Of a stretch of 39,907 nt of DNA, positions 17,376 to 25,539 are shown piece after piece. Numbering within the stretch: position 1 is the stretch's first letter; each line of letters opens with the position of its first letter. The position numbers and the translations under genes were made by a program. The stretch covers positions 1 through 39,907 of the forward strand of contig NZ_JAXDSS010000030.1 of NCBI RefSeq assembly GCF_034090345.1, written 5' to 3'. The notes beneath the pieces are model-generated. The model had not been told where the DNA came from, made no database searches, and saw only the letters and a list, made by a program, of their open reading frames with translations. Source of the DNA: Peptoniphilus sp034090345. Lineage in GTDB: Bacteria; Bacillota; Clostridia; Tissierellales; Peptoniphilaceae.

Positions 17376-17867
17376 CTATAATATCATCTTTAAATCACTC
17401 AAATTAGAAATACTATCTTTCCCAATATTTATTCCGTAGAATTTTAAATCACAATTTTTAGCAAATTGCATATCGCTTTTTGAATCTCCACAGAAAAAAG
17501 ACTCTTCTAAATTTATTTCAGGATATTTTTTCAGTACTTTTTTCATCATTCCCGTTTTAGGTTTGCAACAATCACAATTTTCAACCTTAGAATGTGGACA
17601 AAAAAATATGTCTAAAATTTCTATCCCGTTACTCTTTAAACATTCCAATAACTTATTTGTAAATTCATAGTACTGCTCTATACTTATTATTCCATCGCCA
17701 ATTATGTATTGATTCGTTAAGATAATTATTTTATATCCCTTGCTCAATAAAAATTTCATACCTTCAATTGAACCTTCCAATATTTTAGGTTCTCTTATTA
17801 AATTCCATTTTTCATCAGGATAATCCAAATTTATGGTCCCATCTCTATCCAAAAAAGCTACTTTCAT
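17376..17867 (-). CDS. HAD-IIIA phosphatase, GmhB/HisB-N type
   Basis: A 163-residue phosphatase of the haloacid dehalogenase superfamily. Motif I is DRDGT (7-11, nucleophile D7 and acid D9), motif II is TNQ (51-53), motif III the K102-K104 region, and motif IV GDSKSD (127-132). The zinc-binding signature C90-P-H92 ... C98-D-C100 is that of GmhB (heptose bisphosphate phosphatase) and the histidinol phosphatase domain of HisB. No LPS heptose or histidine genes are nearby; the nearest upstream genes are serC-serA-DUF1015, so a phosphoserine phosphatase role is possible but unproven. The 123-bp gap with a palindrome leaves open whether it is cotranscribed with them. Confidence 0.82.
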   Translation of the reverse strand: MKVAFLDRDGTINLDYPDEKWNLIREPKILEGSIEGMKFLLSKGYKIIILTNQYIIGDGIISIEQYYEFTNKLLECLKSNGIEILDIFFCPHSKVENCDCCKPKTGMMKKVLKKYPEINLEESFFCGDSKSDMQFAKNCDLKFYGINIGKDSISNLSDLKMIL

Positions 17868-17961
17868 TTTCCATCTCCATAAACATTTTTATCTAATTAG
17901 GTTAAAAATATAGAATAAATAAAAAATAATTTACATTTTCATCTTAAATTATAAGAAATGA

Positions 17962-17979
17962 CATAAGAATATTCTTATG
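17962..17979. repeat. 18-bp perfect palindrome after the DUF1015 gene
   Basis: CATAAGAATATTCTTATG lies 12 bp after the DUF1015 stop and upstream of the HAD gene. It may be a weak terminator (no clear T-run) or an operator: a TATAAT at 17948-17953 would place the -35 region of a HAD-gene promoter inside its right half. Confidence 0.5.
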
Positions 17980-17990
17980 CCACTTCCACT

Positions 17991-19223
17991 TTATTTTAAC
18001 TCATGTATAAACAAACCTGAACGAGGTTTTGGCTCAAACCACGTTGATTTTGGAGGCATTACTTCTCCCAAGTCTGCAATGTTCATCAACTCCTTTAAAG
18101 ATGTTGGATACAGCGCAAAAGCTACTTTCATATCTTCATCTACTCTTCTTTCCAACTCTTTTATACCTCTAATTCCACCTATAAAGTCAATTCTATCATC
18201 TGTCCTTGGATCTTTTATTCCCAATATGTTATCCAATACTTTATCTTGAAGAATTGATACATCCAATTTATCTATCACACTTGTGCTTTCTATATTATTT
18301 TTTAGTTTTATTTTATACCATTCGCCGTTTATATACATTCCAAATTCGCCATTTTCTTTTAGAGTAAATTCTTTATCAACATTTTCTAAATAAAAATCTT
18401 TTTTTATTGCTTCTATAAAATCATTATCTGACAGACCATTTAAATCCTTTACAACTCTATTGTAATCATAAATTTTAACCTGACTTTTTGGATATAAAAT
18501 TGACATAAAAAAGTTAAATTCTTCTTCTCCAGTATAATTAGGATTTTCTAACCTTCGCATTTCTGCAACTTTTACAGCAGCGGCTGCCCTATGATGTCCA
18601 TCAGCTATATACAAATTATTAACTTTTTCAAATTCAGACTCTAATGTTTTTATTATTGCTTCATTTTTTATAGTCCAAACTCTATGAGTGACATCATCAC
18701 TTGTTGTAAAGTTTATTTCCGGAACGCCTGAAACTATGTCTTCTAAAATTGAATTTATTTTTATCCTATCATCATAAATTAAAAAAATAGGTCCTGTATT
18801 TGCATCTAAAACATCTATGTGTTTAATCCTGTCGTCTTCTTTTTCAGTTCTCGTATTTTCATGTTTTTTTATAGTGTCATCTAAATAGTCATCTATTGAA
18901 ACACAACACACCAATCCAAGTTGTCTTCTTCCCTCGAATGTCAACTCATAAAGATATAGATTTGCCTTCTCATCTTTGATTAAAATATTTTCTTTCATTT
19001 CATCAAAGTTTTGTTTTGCTCTATTGTAAACTTCTTGAGATTTCTCATCTGTTCCATCCGGTAATGTAGCTATAGGACTATCTACTTTTAAAAAACTATA
19101 TTTTTCTTTTTCTATCTCTCTTTTAGCTTCTTCTACACTATAAACGTCATATGGAAGTGCGGCAACTCTATCCGCTAATTCATTCATAGGTCGAACTGCA
19201 CTAAATTTTCTAATTTGTACCAT
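17991..19223 (-). CDS. DUF1015 family protein (ParB/Srx-like; possible free-serine kinase)
   Basis: A 410-residue cytoplasmic protein with the DUF1015 features: N-terminal RPMNELADRVAALPYDVYSVEEA (about 11-33), a central KKHENTRTEKEDDRIKHIDVLDANTGPIFLIYDD segment and the DGHHRAAAA motif at 208-216. That motif resembles the ParB/Srx-fold signature found in ADP- or ATP-dependent free-serine kinases such as SerK and SbnI. It is the third gene of serC-serA-DUF1015 (9 bp after serA), which supports a role in phosphoserine/serine metabolism. Family membership is firm; the kinase or phosphoserine-related activity is inference from motif plus context. Confidence 0.82.
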   Translation of the reverse strand: MVQIRKFSAVRPMNELADRVAALPYDVYSVEEAKREIEKEKYSFLKVDSPIATLPDGTDEKSQEVYNRAKQNFDEMKENILIKDEKANLYLYELTFEGRRQLGLVCCVSIDDYLDDTIKKHENTRTEKEDDRIKHIDVLDANTGPIFLIYDDRIKINSILEDIVSGVPEINFTTSDDVTHRVWTIKNEAIIKTLESEFEKVNNLYIADGHHRAAAAVKVAEMRRLENPNYTGEEEFNFFMSILYPKSQVKIYDYNRVVKDLNGLSDNDFIEAIKKDFYLENVDKEFTLKENGEFGMYINGEWYKIKLKNNIESTSVIDKLDVSILQDKVLDNILGIKDPRTDDRIDFIGGIRGIKELERRVDEDMKVAFALYPTSLKELMNIADLGEVMPPKSTWFEPKPRSGLFIHELK

Positions 19224-19232
19224 ATAATTCTC

Positions 19233-20399
19233 CTACTTTATAAAGCGAACTCTTACAACTCCATCAATAGCTTTTAACTTTTCTCTTAAATCCTCATTTA
19301 CTTCACTGTCTATATCAATCATGGTATATGCCCAATTGCCTTTATGGCGATTTAAAAGATTTGCTATATTAATTCCCTCGTTGGCCAATATCGCACTTAT
19401 TTGCCCTATCATATTTGGAATATTCTTATGGTTTACAGTAATTCTGTTAACTGAATTACAAACTCCCATATCACAATCCGGAAAATTAACTGAATTTTTA
19501 ATGTTTCCAAATAATAAATATTCAATCATCTCATTCACAACCATTATGGCAGAGTTTTCTTCACTTTCTGGAGTTGAAGCTCCTAAATGAGGAATATTTA
19601 TTGTGTTAGGTAATTCAAGGCTTTCATTGTCCGGGAAATCGACCACATACTTAGCAACTTTTCCGCTCTCTAATGATTCTCTTAATGCTTCTATTTCTAC
19701 CAAACCACCTCTGGCTATATTTATAATTCTTATCCCATCTTTTGCTATACTTAAAAGTTCTCTATTTACAAAATTTTCAGTCTCTTTTGTTTTGGGTATG
19801 TGAATGGTAACATAGTCACAATTTATAAAAATATCTCTAACTTCTGTAACATAGTTTACTTTTGAATTTAGGTGCAGTGCATTTTTTAATGAAATAAAAG
19901 GATCATGACCGTATACTTTCATACCCATATTAATTCCCGTCTCAGCTACTAGCTGTCCAGTCGCACCAAGACCTATAACTCCTAATTTTTTCCCATATAA
20001 TTCAGGACCAACAAACTCTTTTTTCCCTGCCTCAACTAATTTTTGAATATCTTCTTTGCCTTTTAAAGTTTTAGTCCACTCTATTCCCTCTACTACTTTT
20101 CTTGATGCCAAAAGTAGTGCAGTAAGAGCAAGTTCTTTAACTGCGTTTGCGTTGCCTCCTGGAGCATTACAAACCACTATACCATTTTCAGAACACTTGT
20201 CTATTGGAATATTATTAACTCCCGCACCTGCTCTTCCAATGTATAAAGTATTTGGTGAAAATTTGTAGTCATGCATTTCAGCACTTCTAACCAAAATTCC
20301 AACCGGTTCACTTTCTTCCTCTATCAAAAAATTATCTGCCAATAAATTTAATGCTTTTTTAGAAATATTATTTATTATTTTTACTGTATACTTTCCCAT
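19233..20399 (-). CDS. serA: D-3-phosphoglycerate dehydrogenase
   Basis: First enzyme of serine synthesis, oxidising 3-phosphoglycerate to 3-phosphohydroxypyruvate. The 388-residue protein has the substrate domain with GRAGAGVNNIPID (55-67), the NAD-binding GLGATG (143-148), the catalytic arginine in NIARGG (R230), the catalytic histidine in PHLGAS (H271) and a C-terminal ACT domain (about 319-388, NHKNIPNMIGQISAIL). This short form lacks the extra domain of long SerA. The ACT domain suggests feedback by serine. It lies 12 bp downstream of serC and 9 bp upstream of the DUF1015 gene. Confidence 0.94.
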   Translation of the reverse strand: MGKYTVKIINNISKKALNLLADNFLIEEESEPVGILVRSAEMHDYKFSPNTLYIGRAGAGVNNIPIDKCSENGIVVCNAPGGNANAVKELALTALLLASRKVVEGIEWTKTLKGKEDIQKLVEAGKKEFVGPELYGKKLGVIGLGATGQLVAETGINMGMKVYGHDPFISLKNALHLNSKVNYVTEVRDIFINCDYVTIHIPKTKETENFVNRELLSIAKDGIRIINIARGGLVEIEALRESLESGKVAKYVVDFPDNESLELPNTINIPHLGASTPESEENSAIMVVNEMIEYLLFGNIKNSVNFPDCDMGVCNSVNRITVNHKNIPNMIGQISAILANEGINIANLLNRHKGNWAYTMIDIDSEVNEDLREKLKAIDGVVRVRFIK

Positions 20400-20411
20400 G
20401 TACTCCCTCCG

Positions 20412-21497
20412 TTAGCGATTAGCAACTTCAAATTCTTTCATGAATTCAACCAATTTTTCTACACCTTCTACAGGCATAGCATTATATATACTTGCTCTCA
20501 TTCCACCAACGGAACGGTGACCTTTTAAATTTTCAAAACCTTTTTCTTTAGCTTCCTTTATGAATTTTAAATCTAAGTCTTTATTGCCCGTAACAAATAC
20601 TACATTCATCAAAGAGCGATCCTTAGTTTCTACAGGATTTTGGAAAATCTTGCTGTTGTCTATAAAATCATAAATCAATTTAGCTTTTTCTTTATTCCTC
20701 TTTTCCATCTCCTTTATCCCACCATTTTCTTTAACCCATTGTGCAACAAGCCCTGAAATATATATGTTATAACAAGGCGGTGTGTTATACATTGAATCCT
20801 TTTCTAAATGTGTTTGATAATTTAGCATAGTTGGCGTAATTTCTTGAGCTTTTCCAACCAAATCTTTTTTGACAATAACTAAAGTTACTCCACTTGGCCC
20901 TATATTTTTTTGTGCTCCTGCAAACACCAAGTCAAATTTATTCATATTATATTCTTCAGATAAAATATTAGATGACATATCTGCTACAATAGGCAAACTA
21001 ATCTTATCTACCGTTTCAGGGCTAATTCTTGTACCATATATTGTGTTGTTAGTGCAAATATATATATATTTTGCATCACTTCTTATTTCATCTTCTAGTA
21101 TTTCAGGAATATAAGTAAAATTTTTATCGCTTGATGATGCCAAAATTTTTACATCTGCATATCTTTTTGCTTCTTCATATGCTTTCTTGGCCCATGACCC
21201 AGTTATTAGATACTCTGCCTTTTCATTTTTATTTAATAAATTTAAAGGCACCATAGCAAACTGAGTATGTCCTCCACCTTGTAAAAATAAAATTTCATAT
21301 TTATCATCTAAACTTAAGAGTTCTTTGAATGTGCTCTTGGCATCTTCTTGTATTTGTTCGTAGGAGGATGTTCTATGACTCATTTCCATAACTGACATTC
21401 CACTACCTTTGTAATCTAACATTTCTTTTGCAGCTTTTTCCAGAACTTCTATAGGCAACATAGAAGGCCCAGCTGAAAAATTTAATACTCTACTCAT
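20412..21497 (-). CDS. serC: Phosphoserine aminotransferase
   Basis: PLP enzyme converting 3-phosphohydroxypyruvate and glutamate to O-phosphoserine and 2-oxoglutarate. The 361 residues match the family length, with N-terminal NFSAGPSMLP, EMSHRTSSYEQI, and the PLP lysine in FAGAQKNIGPSG (K197); the C-terminal GHRSVGGMRASIYNAMP is diagnostic. First gene of the serine operon, with ribosome site AAGGAGG and a promoter about 70-95 bp upstream. Its short leader contains two overlapping palindromes beside the ribosome site. Confidence 0.95.
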   Translation of the reverse strand: MSRVLNFSAGPSMLPIEVLEKAAKEMLDYKGSGMSVMEMSHRTSSYEQIQEDAKSTFKELLSLDDKYEILFLQGGGHTQFAMVPLNLLNKNEKAEYLITGSWAKKAYEEAKRYADVKILASSSDKNFTYIPEILEDEIRSDAKYIYICTNNTIYGTRISPETVDKISLPIVADMSSNILSEEYNMNKFDLVFAGAQKNIGPSGVTLVIVKKDLVGKAQEITPTMLNYQTHLEKDSMYNTPPCYNIYISGLVAQWVKENGGIKEMEKRNKEKAKLIYDFIDNSKIFQNPVETKDRSLMNVVFVTGNKDLDLKFIKEAKEKGFENLKGHRSVGGMRASIYNAMPVEGVEKLVEFMKEFEVANR

Positions 21498-21512
21498 AGT
21501 TATCCTCCTTAA

Positions 21513-21534
21513 AATAAATATTTATTGCAATAAA
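21513..21534. repeat. Two overlapping palindromes in the serC leader
   Basis: AATAAATATTTATT (21513-21526) and TTTATTGCAATAAA (21521-21534) share six bases, so only one can form at a time. They lie between the probable transcription start and the serC ribosome site, and might act as a regulator site or as a small structural switch. Confidence 0.35.
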
Positions 21535-21563
21535 CTTATTCCTCGTTTAAATGCTTAGTAAAG

Positions 21564-21592
21564 ATTCTACTACTTTATTAATTAACGTGCAA
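21564..21592 (-). promoter_or_regulatory. Promoter of the serC-serA-DUF1015 operon
   Basis: Leftward TTGCAC (21587-21592), 17-bp spacer, TAGAAT (21564-21569). This predicts a leader of about 60 nt before serC. Confidence 0.65.
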
Positions 21593-21636
21593 CAGTATTT
21601 TTTTGCAGATAACGTTTTTATTCTAAATCTTTGCAC

Positions 21637-21670
21637 AAAAACAGAGCATATTTAAAATACACTCTGTTTA
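21637..21670 (-). terminator. Terminator after the stalk-domain gene
   Basis: Inverted repeat AAACAGAG...CTCTGTTT with further pairing of TATTT/AAATA in the inner part (21641-21668), followed leftward by a T-run. It begins 9 bp after the stop of the exported protein gene. Confidence 0.75.
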
Positions 21671-21678
21671 AATAAATT

Positions 21679-22140
21679 TTATATATTTTTATTTTCTGTT
21701 ATCTCTACTAAATCATACCCATCAAAATTTTTCCATTCAACTTTAAAATTTAAATTTTCAGATATAAATCTAACCGGAACAAAATTTATTGAATTTATAT
21801 TCACAACTTTAGCTCCCATATCTATTGATTTCATATTTGAATTTTTCATCAAGTATGCTCTTGAACTATCTTCAAACATCCTAATTGATATGTCATTTTT
21901 GTTTATTACAAACCCCGCTCCTCTTTCTTCTGTAGGAGGTAAGTACTCAACTGTCGCTCCAAATTTTTCAGCAATCCTTCTCACAGGAACCATTACTCTG
22001 CCAGTTTCTTGTTGTAAAAATATACCCGATATATCTTCAAATTGCTGACCCATTATATAAACTTTCAATTCTCGTTTACTTGCAAAACACAAAGAACTCA
22101 TTGTAAAAATACATATTAAAACCGTTATAATTTTTTTCAT
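21679..22140 (-). CDS. Exported protein with copper amine oxidase-like N-terminal (stalk) domain
   Basis: A 153-residue protein with a clear signal peptide (MKKIITVLICIFTMSSLCFA, predicted cleavage after A20). The mature part has the repeated pattern of the Cu_amine_oxidN1 or stalk domain: GRVMVPVRRIAEKFGATVEY (48-67) and INFVPVRFISENLNFKVEW (118-136), with an I/V-strand hairpin between. Such domains are common on clostridial cell-surface proteins and have no copper oxidase activity. Here the domain stands alone with no catalytic partner. It lies 12 bp after the glycosyltransferase gene and shares its transcript. Role unknown; a cell-envelope location is likely. Confidence 0.8.
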   Translation of the reverse strand: MKKIITVLICIFTMSSLCFASKRELKVYIMGQQFEDISGIFLQQETGRVMVPVRRIAEKFGATVEYLPPTEERGAGFVINKNDISIRMFEDSSRAYLMKNSNMKSIDMGAKVVNINSINFVPVRFISENLNFKVEWKNFDGYDLVEITENKNI

Positions 22141-22152
22141 ATTACTCCTAAG

Positions 22153-23364
22153 TTATTTTTTTGAAATTGTATATTTATTAACTATTTTCTTCACTTTTAC
22201 TATAGGTCTTTTTGGTATGGAAACATACTTATAGTTTAACAGAACTCTCTTGTATAATTCTAATACTTCTTTAGCGAAATTTTCTTTTGAATACTTTTGG
22301 GAAGATATGTATGCATTTTTGCTTATTTTATTTCTAATATTTTTATCAAACAAAATTTCTGCCGCTTGCTTGAATTCTATATAGTTATTAAAATAATACC
22401 CATTTACTCCATCTTCTAAAAGCCCTTCTAAACACTCGTCAGGTTTACAAATTAAAGGTAATGAATTTGCCAAGGCTTCCACAAAAGTCAACCCCTGTGT
22501 TTCACTTTGAGATGCACATAAAAATGCGTCTGCAATTCCATAATATTTCCCTACATCATCAGGATTTACCATTCCTGTGAAGATTACTTTAGGATGAGAT
22601 GTTCTGCTCACTATTTCATCAAAATAAGGACCTCCTCCTACTACTAAAAGTGTTATATTTTCATATTCACTTTGTAATTTCTTAAAATTTTCTATCACTT
22701 CATCCAAATTTTTTTCTTTAGCAACTCTTCCTAAAAATAAAAATATAAAGTCATCTTTTTGTATTTTATGTCTGTCTTTTAAAGAATCTTTCTCTATTGT
22801 ACTTATTTCTTTTTCAAATTTAGATAAATCTATCCCGGTTGGAATTATATCTATGTCTAACTTTATTCCCATACCAATTAGAGATTCTTTTGCTTTTTTA
22901 GTTGGAGCAATTACTTTTTGACAAGATTTAAAGATTCGTCTTAAAAAAGTATGTAAAATTTTTTCTCCTGTTTTTTGATATTTGATTACGTATTTTATAT
23001 AGTGTTCATACATTGTATGGTATGTATGAACTATTGGACATTTTGCTCCTGTGGCTATAACTCTTGCAAAATTAAATGTTGAAAATTCACTTTGTGTATG
23101 TACTATATCCGGATTCCACTCTATTGCACTTAAAATAACTGGGTCTATTACAGAAAGTGAAGCTCTTATATCCGGATATATTTTCACAGGGAAACTTGAT
23201 ATATAGTATACTCCGTTTTCATAATATGATTTAAATGATTTTGATAGAGTGAGTATTCTAACTTCTATTCCCAATTTTTTTAATTCATCAGATAAATTTG
23301 AAACTGAAGTAACAACTCCATTTATCTGAGGTTTATATAAATCTGTAGCTATTAAAACTTTCAT
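22153..23364 (-). CDS. Glycosyltransferase family 4, probably glycolipid-forming
   Basis: A 403-residue GT-B fold enzyme. The N-terminal YKPQINGVVTSVSNLSDELKKLG (about 10-32) and IVHTQSEFSTF segments are typical of GT4 enzymes that glycosylate diacylglycerol (UgtP/MgdA-like or CpoA-like) in Firmicutes. The donor-binding end contains FLGRVAKEKNLDEVI, FTGMVNPDDVGKYYGIADAF and the E-x7-E motif SETQGLTFVEALANSLP. No signal peptide; likely works at the inner face of the membrane. The acceptor cannot be read from sequence. Ribosome site GAAGGAG. It is followed by the exported stalk-domain gene. Confidence 0.82.
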   Translation of the reverse strand: MKVLIATDLYKPQINGVVTSVSNLSDELKKLGIEVRILTLSKSFKSYYENGVYYISSFPVKIYPDIRASLSVIDPVILSAIEWNPDIVHTQSEFSTFNFARVIATGAKCPIVHTYHTMYEHYIKYVIKYQKTGEKILHTFLRRIFKSCQKVIAPTKKAKESLIGMGIKLDIDIIPTGIDLSKFEKEISTIEKDSLKDRHKIQKDDFIFLFLGRVAKEKNLDEVIENFKKLQSEYENITLLVVGGGPYFDEIVSRTSHPKVIFTGMVNPDDVGKYYGIADAFLCASQSETQGLTFVEALANSLPLICKPDECLEGLLEDGVNGYYFNNYIEFKQAAEILFDKNIRNKISKNAYISSQKYSKENFAKEVLELYKRVLLNYKYVSIPKRPIVKVKKIVNKYTISKK

Positions 23365-23434
23365 TTTTTTCTCCTTCTGATTTATTTTATCAAAAGTAAA
23401 TGTACTTGTTTATTAATATAAAATAAAGATTAGG

Positions 23435-23458
23435 TTAAGATTTAATTTCTAATCTTAA
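23435..23458. repeat. Inverted repeat upstream of the glycosyltransferase
   Basis: TTAAGATT (23435-23442) and AATCTTAA (23451-23458) with an 8-base spacer lie 70 bp upstream of the start codon. Possible operator or minor hairpin; no adjacent T-run of terminator quality. Confidence 0.4.
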
Positions 23459-23511
23459 TATTTTAATTATTATATCATATCGTAACTAAATGCCATAAAT
23501 TCTTCTACAAA

Positions 23512-23541
23512 CAAAATAAAGGCTCACATAAGTGAACCTTT
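23512..23541 (-). terminator. Terminator of etfBA
   Basis: 10-bp stem AAAGGTTCAC/GTGAGCCTTT with one G-T pair and a TTAT loop (23518-23541 on the plus strand), followed leftward by a T-rich tail. The stem begins within the etfA stop codon. Confidence 0.75.
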
Positions 23542-24527
23542 TAAACCAATGATTTTAATTTTTCTATAAGCATTGGAACTACTTCAAATAAATCTCCAAC
23601 TATTCCGTAGTGTGCTACATTAAATATTGCTGCATCCGGGTCATTGTTTATCGCAATTATTATATCTGAATCTTTCATACCTTGAACGTGTTGTACTGAA
23701 CCCGATATTCCTATTGCTATATATAATTTTGGATGAACTTTCCTACCAGACATACCCACGTACCTATCAGCAGGAATCCATAATTGATCTGATATCGGTT
23801 TTGTACCTGTTGTAGCTGCTCCTAATAATTCTGCTAGCTCATTTATTAAATTCCAATTTTTTGGTTCTTTAAGTCCAAGTCCTCCGGCAACTATTATCTT
23901 AGCTTCTTCAAGAGAGAGATTATTTGAAGACCTTTTAACATTACCCAAAATTTCAGTTAGCATATTTTCCATTTCAATATCTACATTGAAGTTTATTACT
24001 TCACCAGTTCTTTCAGGATTTGCCTTTAATGCTTTAAAAACATCTTCTGCAACTGTACCCATTTGAGGGAAAGTATTTGTTCTGATATCTGAGTACAATT
24101 GTCCATCAAATGTTGGTCGTATCCATTTGATATCATTTTTTTCATCATTTAGCAAAATCTGTACACATTCTGCAATTAAACCTATTCTTCTCTTTGCTGC
24201 AATTCTTCCCCCCAAGTCTCTTAGATTTTGACTTGCCGGCATCATAACTGCAAATGGTCTAAACTCATCTAAAACTTCATTCAAAACTTTAACATAGCTA
24301 AGAGTTCTATATTCTTTTAAAAATTCATTTTCAACAACCACTACCTTATCGGCACCATGAGATATTAAATCTTTGGAATATTCTTCTACTTCATGCCCAA
24401 TAATTAGTGAGTATACTTCTTGTTGTAACTCATCAGCTATTTCTCTTGCCTTTGCTAAAATTTGGTAAGATGTCTTTGTAATTCCATCATTTATTTCAAC
24501 AACTGTCAATATATTTTTGTGTTCCAT
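23541..24527 (-). CDS. etfA: Electron transfer flavoprotein, alpha subunit
   Basis: FAD-binding subunit of EtfAB, which carries electrons to or from acyl-CoA dehydrogenases and related flavoenzymes, in some anaerobes by flavin-based bifurcation. The 328 residues include the N-terminal domain, KIIVAGGLGLKEP starting near 210, and the FAD signature GRKVHPKLYIAIGISGSVQHVQGM followed by IIAINNDPDAAIFNVAHYGIVGDL. It lies 4 bp after etfB. No dehydrogenase gene is adjacent, so its redox partner must be encoded elsewhere. Confidence 0.95.
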   Translation of the reverse strand: MEHKNILTVVEINDGITKTSYQILAKAREIADELQQEVYSLIIGHEVEEYSKDLISHGADKVVVVENEFLKEYRTLSYVKVLNEVLDEFRPFAVMMPASQNLRDLGGRIAAKRRIGLIAECVQILLNDEKNDIKWIRPTFDGQLYSDIRTNTFPQMGTVAEDVFKALKANPERTGEVINFNVDIEMENMLTEILGNVKRSSNNLSLEEAKIIVAGGLGLKEPKNWNLINELAELLGAATTGTKPISDQLWIPADRYVGMSGRKVHPKLYIAIGISGSVQHVQGMKDSDIIIAINNDPDAAIFNVAHYGIVGDLFEVVPMLIEKLKSLV

Positions 24528-24531
24528 AATA

Positions 24532-25320
24532 CTACCTACCTATAATTCCATCTGCTTTTAAAACTTCAACCAACTTATTTACTTGCTCTTCAATACTTCC
24601 TTCAAGTAATAATCCTGTTGCCCTATTCTGATATGCAAATACTTCTTTTACAACAGTAGGTGAGCCTGAAACTCCTAATTGTTCTTTATTCATTCCAACA
24701 TCTTCGTCAGAAATTATATTTATAAGTGAATCGCTTATACTTTCTATTTTTTCTTTGCTAACTTTTTTCACTTCATTAGCTTCTCTAATTACTGTAAATA
24801 AAACCGGCGTGCTAACTCTTTGTTTTTCAACACTTGATGATAGTTCTCTAAGAACTTCAAACTTTCCATCTTTATAACTTGCATCTTTCAAATAAGTTGC
24901 TTGATTTATCCCTAAAAATTCAGCTACTTCAGGACCGACTTGCCCTGTATCTCCATCTATTGTTTGAGTTCCTGCAAGAATTACATCAAATTCTCCTATA
25001 TATTTTATAGCAGAAGAAAGCGCATAAGAAGTTGCAAGTGTATCTGACCCTCTAAAAGCTCCACCTGAAAGCACATACCCTCTATCCGCACCCATAGCTA
25101 TCGCTTCTTTTACCATATCTGCTGACCTTTCAGGACCCATTGTAAGAATTGTGATCCTTCCTCCTGTCTTCCTTTTTAATTGAATTGCCAAAGTCAGGGC
25201 ATTTAAATCAGCAGGGTTTATTATCATTCTCATTCCATCTCTTAAAAGATTATGAGTTATCGGATCTAACTGTACTCTTGTAAACTTAGGCACGTGTTTC
25301 ATCAACACAAGATATTCCAT
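24532..25320 (-). CDS. etfB: Electron transfer flavoprotein, beta subunit
   Basis: Second subunit of EtfAB, 262 residues, with MEYLVLMKHVPKFTRVQLDP at the N-terminus, NPADLNALTLAIQLK, the signature MGADRGYVLSGGAFRGSDTLATSYAL and DVILAGTQTIDGDTGQVGPEVAE. The start is placed at the ATG at 25320 because AAGGGAGAA lies just before it; the longer reading (from a TTG at 25335) would include that ribosome site. First gene of the etfBA operon; a GC hairpin sits immediately upstream of the ribosome site. Confidence 0.94.
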   Translation of the reverse strand: MEYLVLMKHVPKFTRVQLDPITHNLLRDGMRMIINPADLNALTLAIQLKRKTGGRITILTMGPERSADMVKEAIAMGADRGYVLSGGAFRGSDTLATSYALSSAIKYIGEFDVILAGTQTIDGDTGQVGPEVAEFLGINQATYLKDASYKDGKFEVLRELSSSVEKQRVSTPVLFTVIREANEVKKVSKEKIESISDSLINIISDEDVGMNKEQLGVSGSPTVVKEVFAYQNRATGLLLEGSIEEQVNKLVEVLKADGIIGR

Positions 25321-25341
25321 TTCTTCTCCCTTCAAAATTAA

Positions 25342-25359
25342 ACGGGCTAATTTGCCCGT
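25342..25359 (-). promoter_or_regulatory. Leader hairpin directly upstream of the etfB ribosome site
   Basis: Perfect 6-bp GC-rich stem ACGGGC/GCCCGT with a 6-base loop, followed leftward by TTTAATTTTG and then the ribosome site. It is the only GC-rich patch in a very AT-rich leader. Could be a weak attenuator or a transcript-stabilising 5' hairpin. Confidence 0.5.
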
Positions 25360-25444
25360 ATATTTTAAATCTACTATTTTACAAAAAATTAAATTCTAAT
25401 TGGTAAAATTTTAACATATTAAATAATAATTTTCCTACATATCC

Positions 25445-25474
25445 ATAATATAAAAATTGAAAATATAATTTCAA
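25445..25474 (-). promoter_or_regulatory. Candidate promoter of etfBA
   Basis: Leftward TTGAAA (25469-25474), 18-bp spacer, TATTAT (25445-25450). The -35 box lies within the inverted repeat 25455-25476. Another start nearer the gene cannot be excluded. Confidence 0.4.
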
Positions 25475-25476
25475 TT
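25455..25476. repeat. 8-bp inverted repeat overlapping the candidate etfB promoter
   Basis: AATTGAAA (25455-25462) and TTTCAATT (25469-25476) flank ATATAA. It overlaps the -35 and spacer of the proposed promoter and could be an operator. Confidence 0.4.
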
Positions 25477-25484
25477 TAAACTTA

Positions 25485-25518
25485 ATATGTAAACTCTTAA
25501 TTTTAAGAGTTTACATAT
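25485..25518 (-). terminator. 34-bp inverted repeat, terminator of the GNAT-arsR unit
   Basis: Perfect 16-bp arms (ATATGTAAACTCTTAA and TTAAGAGTTTACATAT) separated by only two bases, 22 bp after the arsR-family stop. Without a long T-run it may act mainly as a structural barrier. Confidence 0.6.
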
Positions 25519-25539
25519 ACAATAATATTCAAAAATAGC

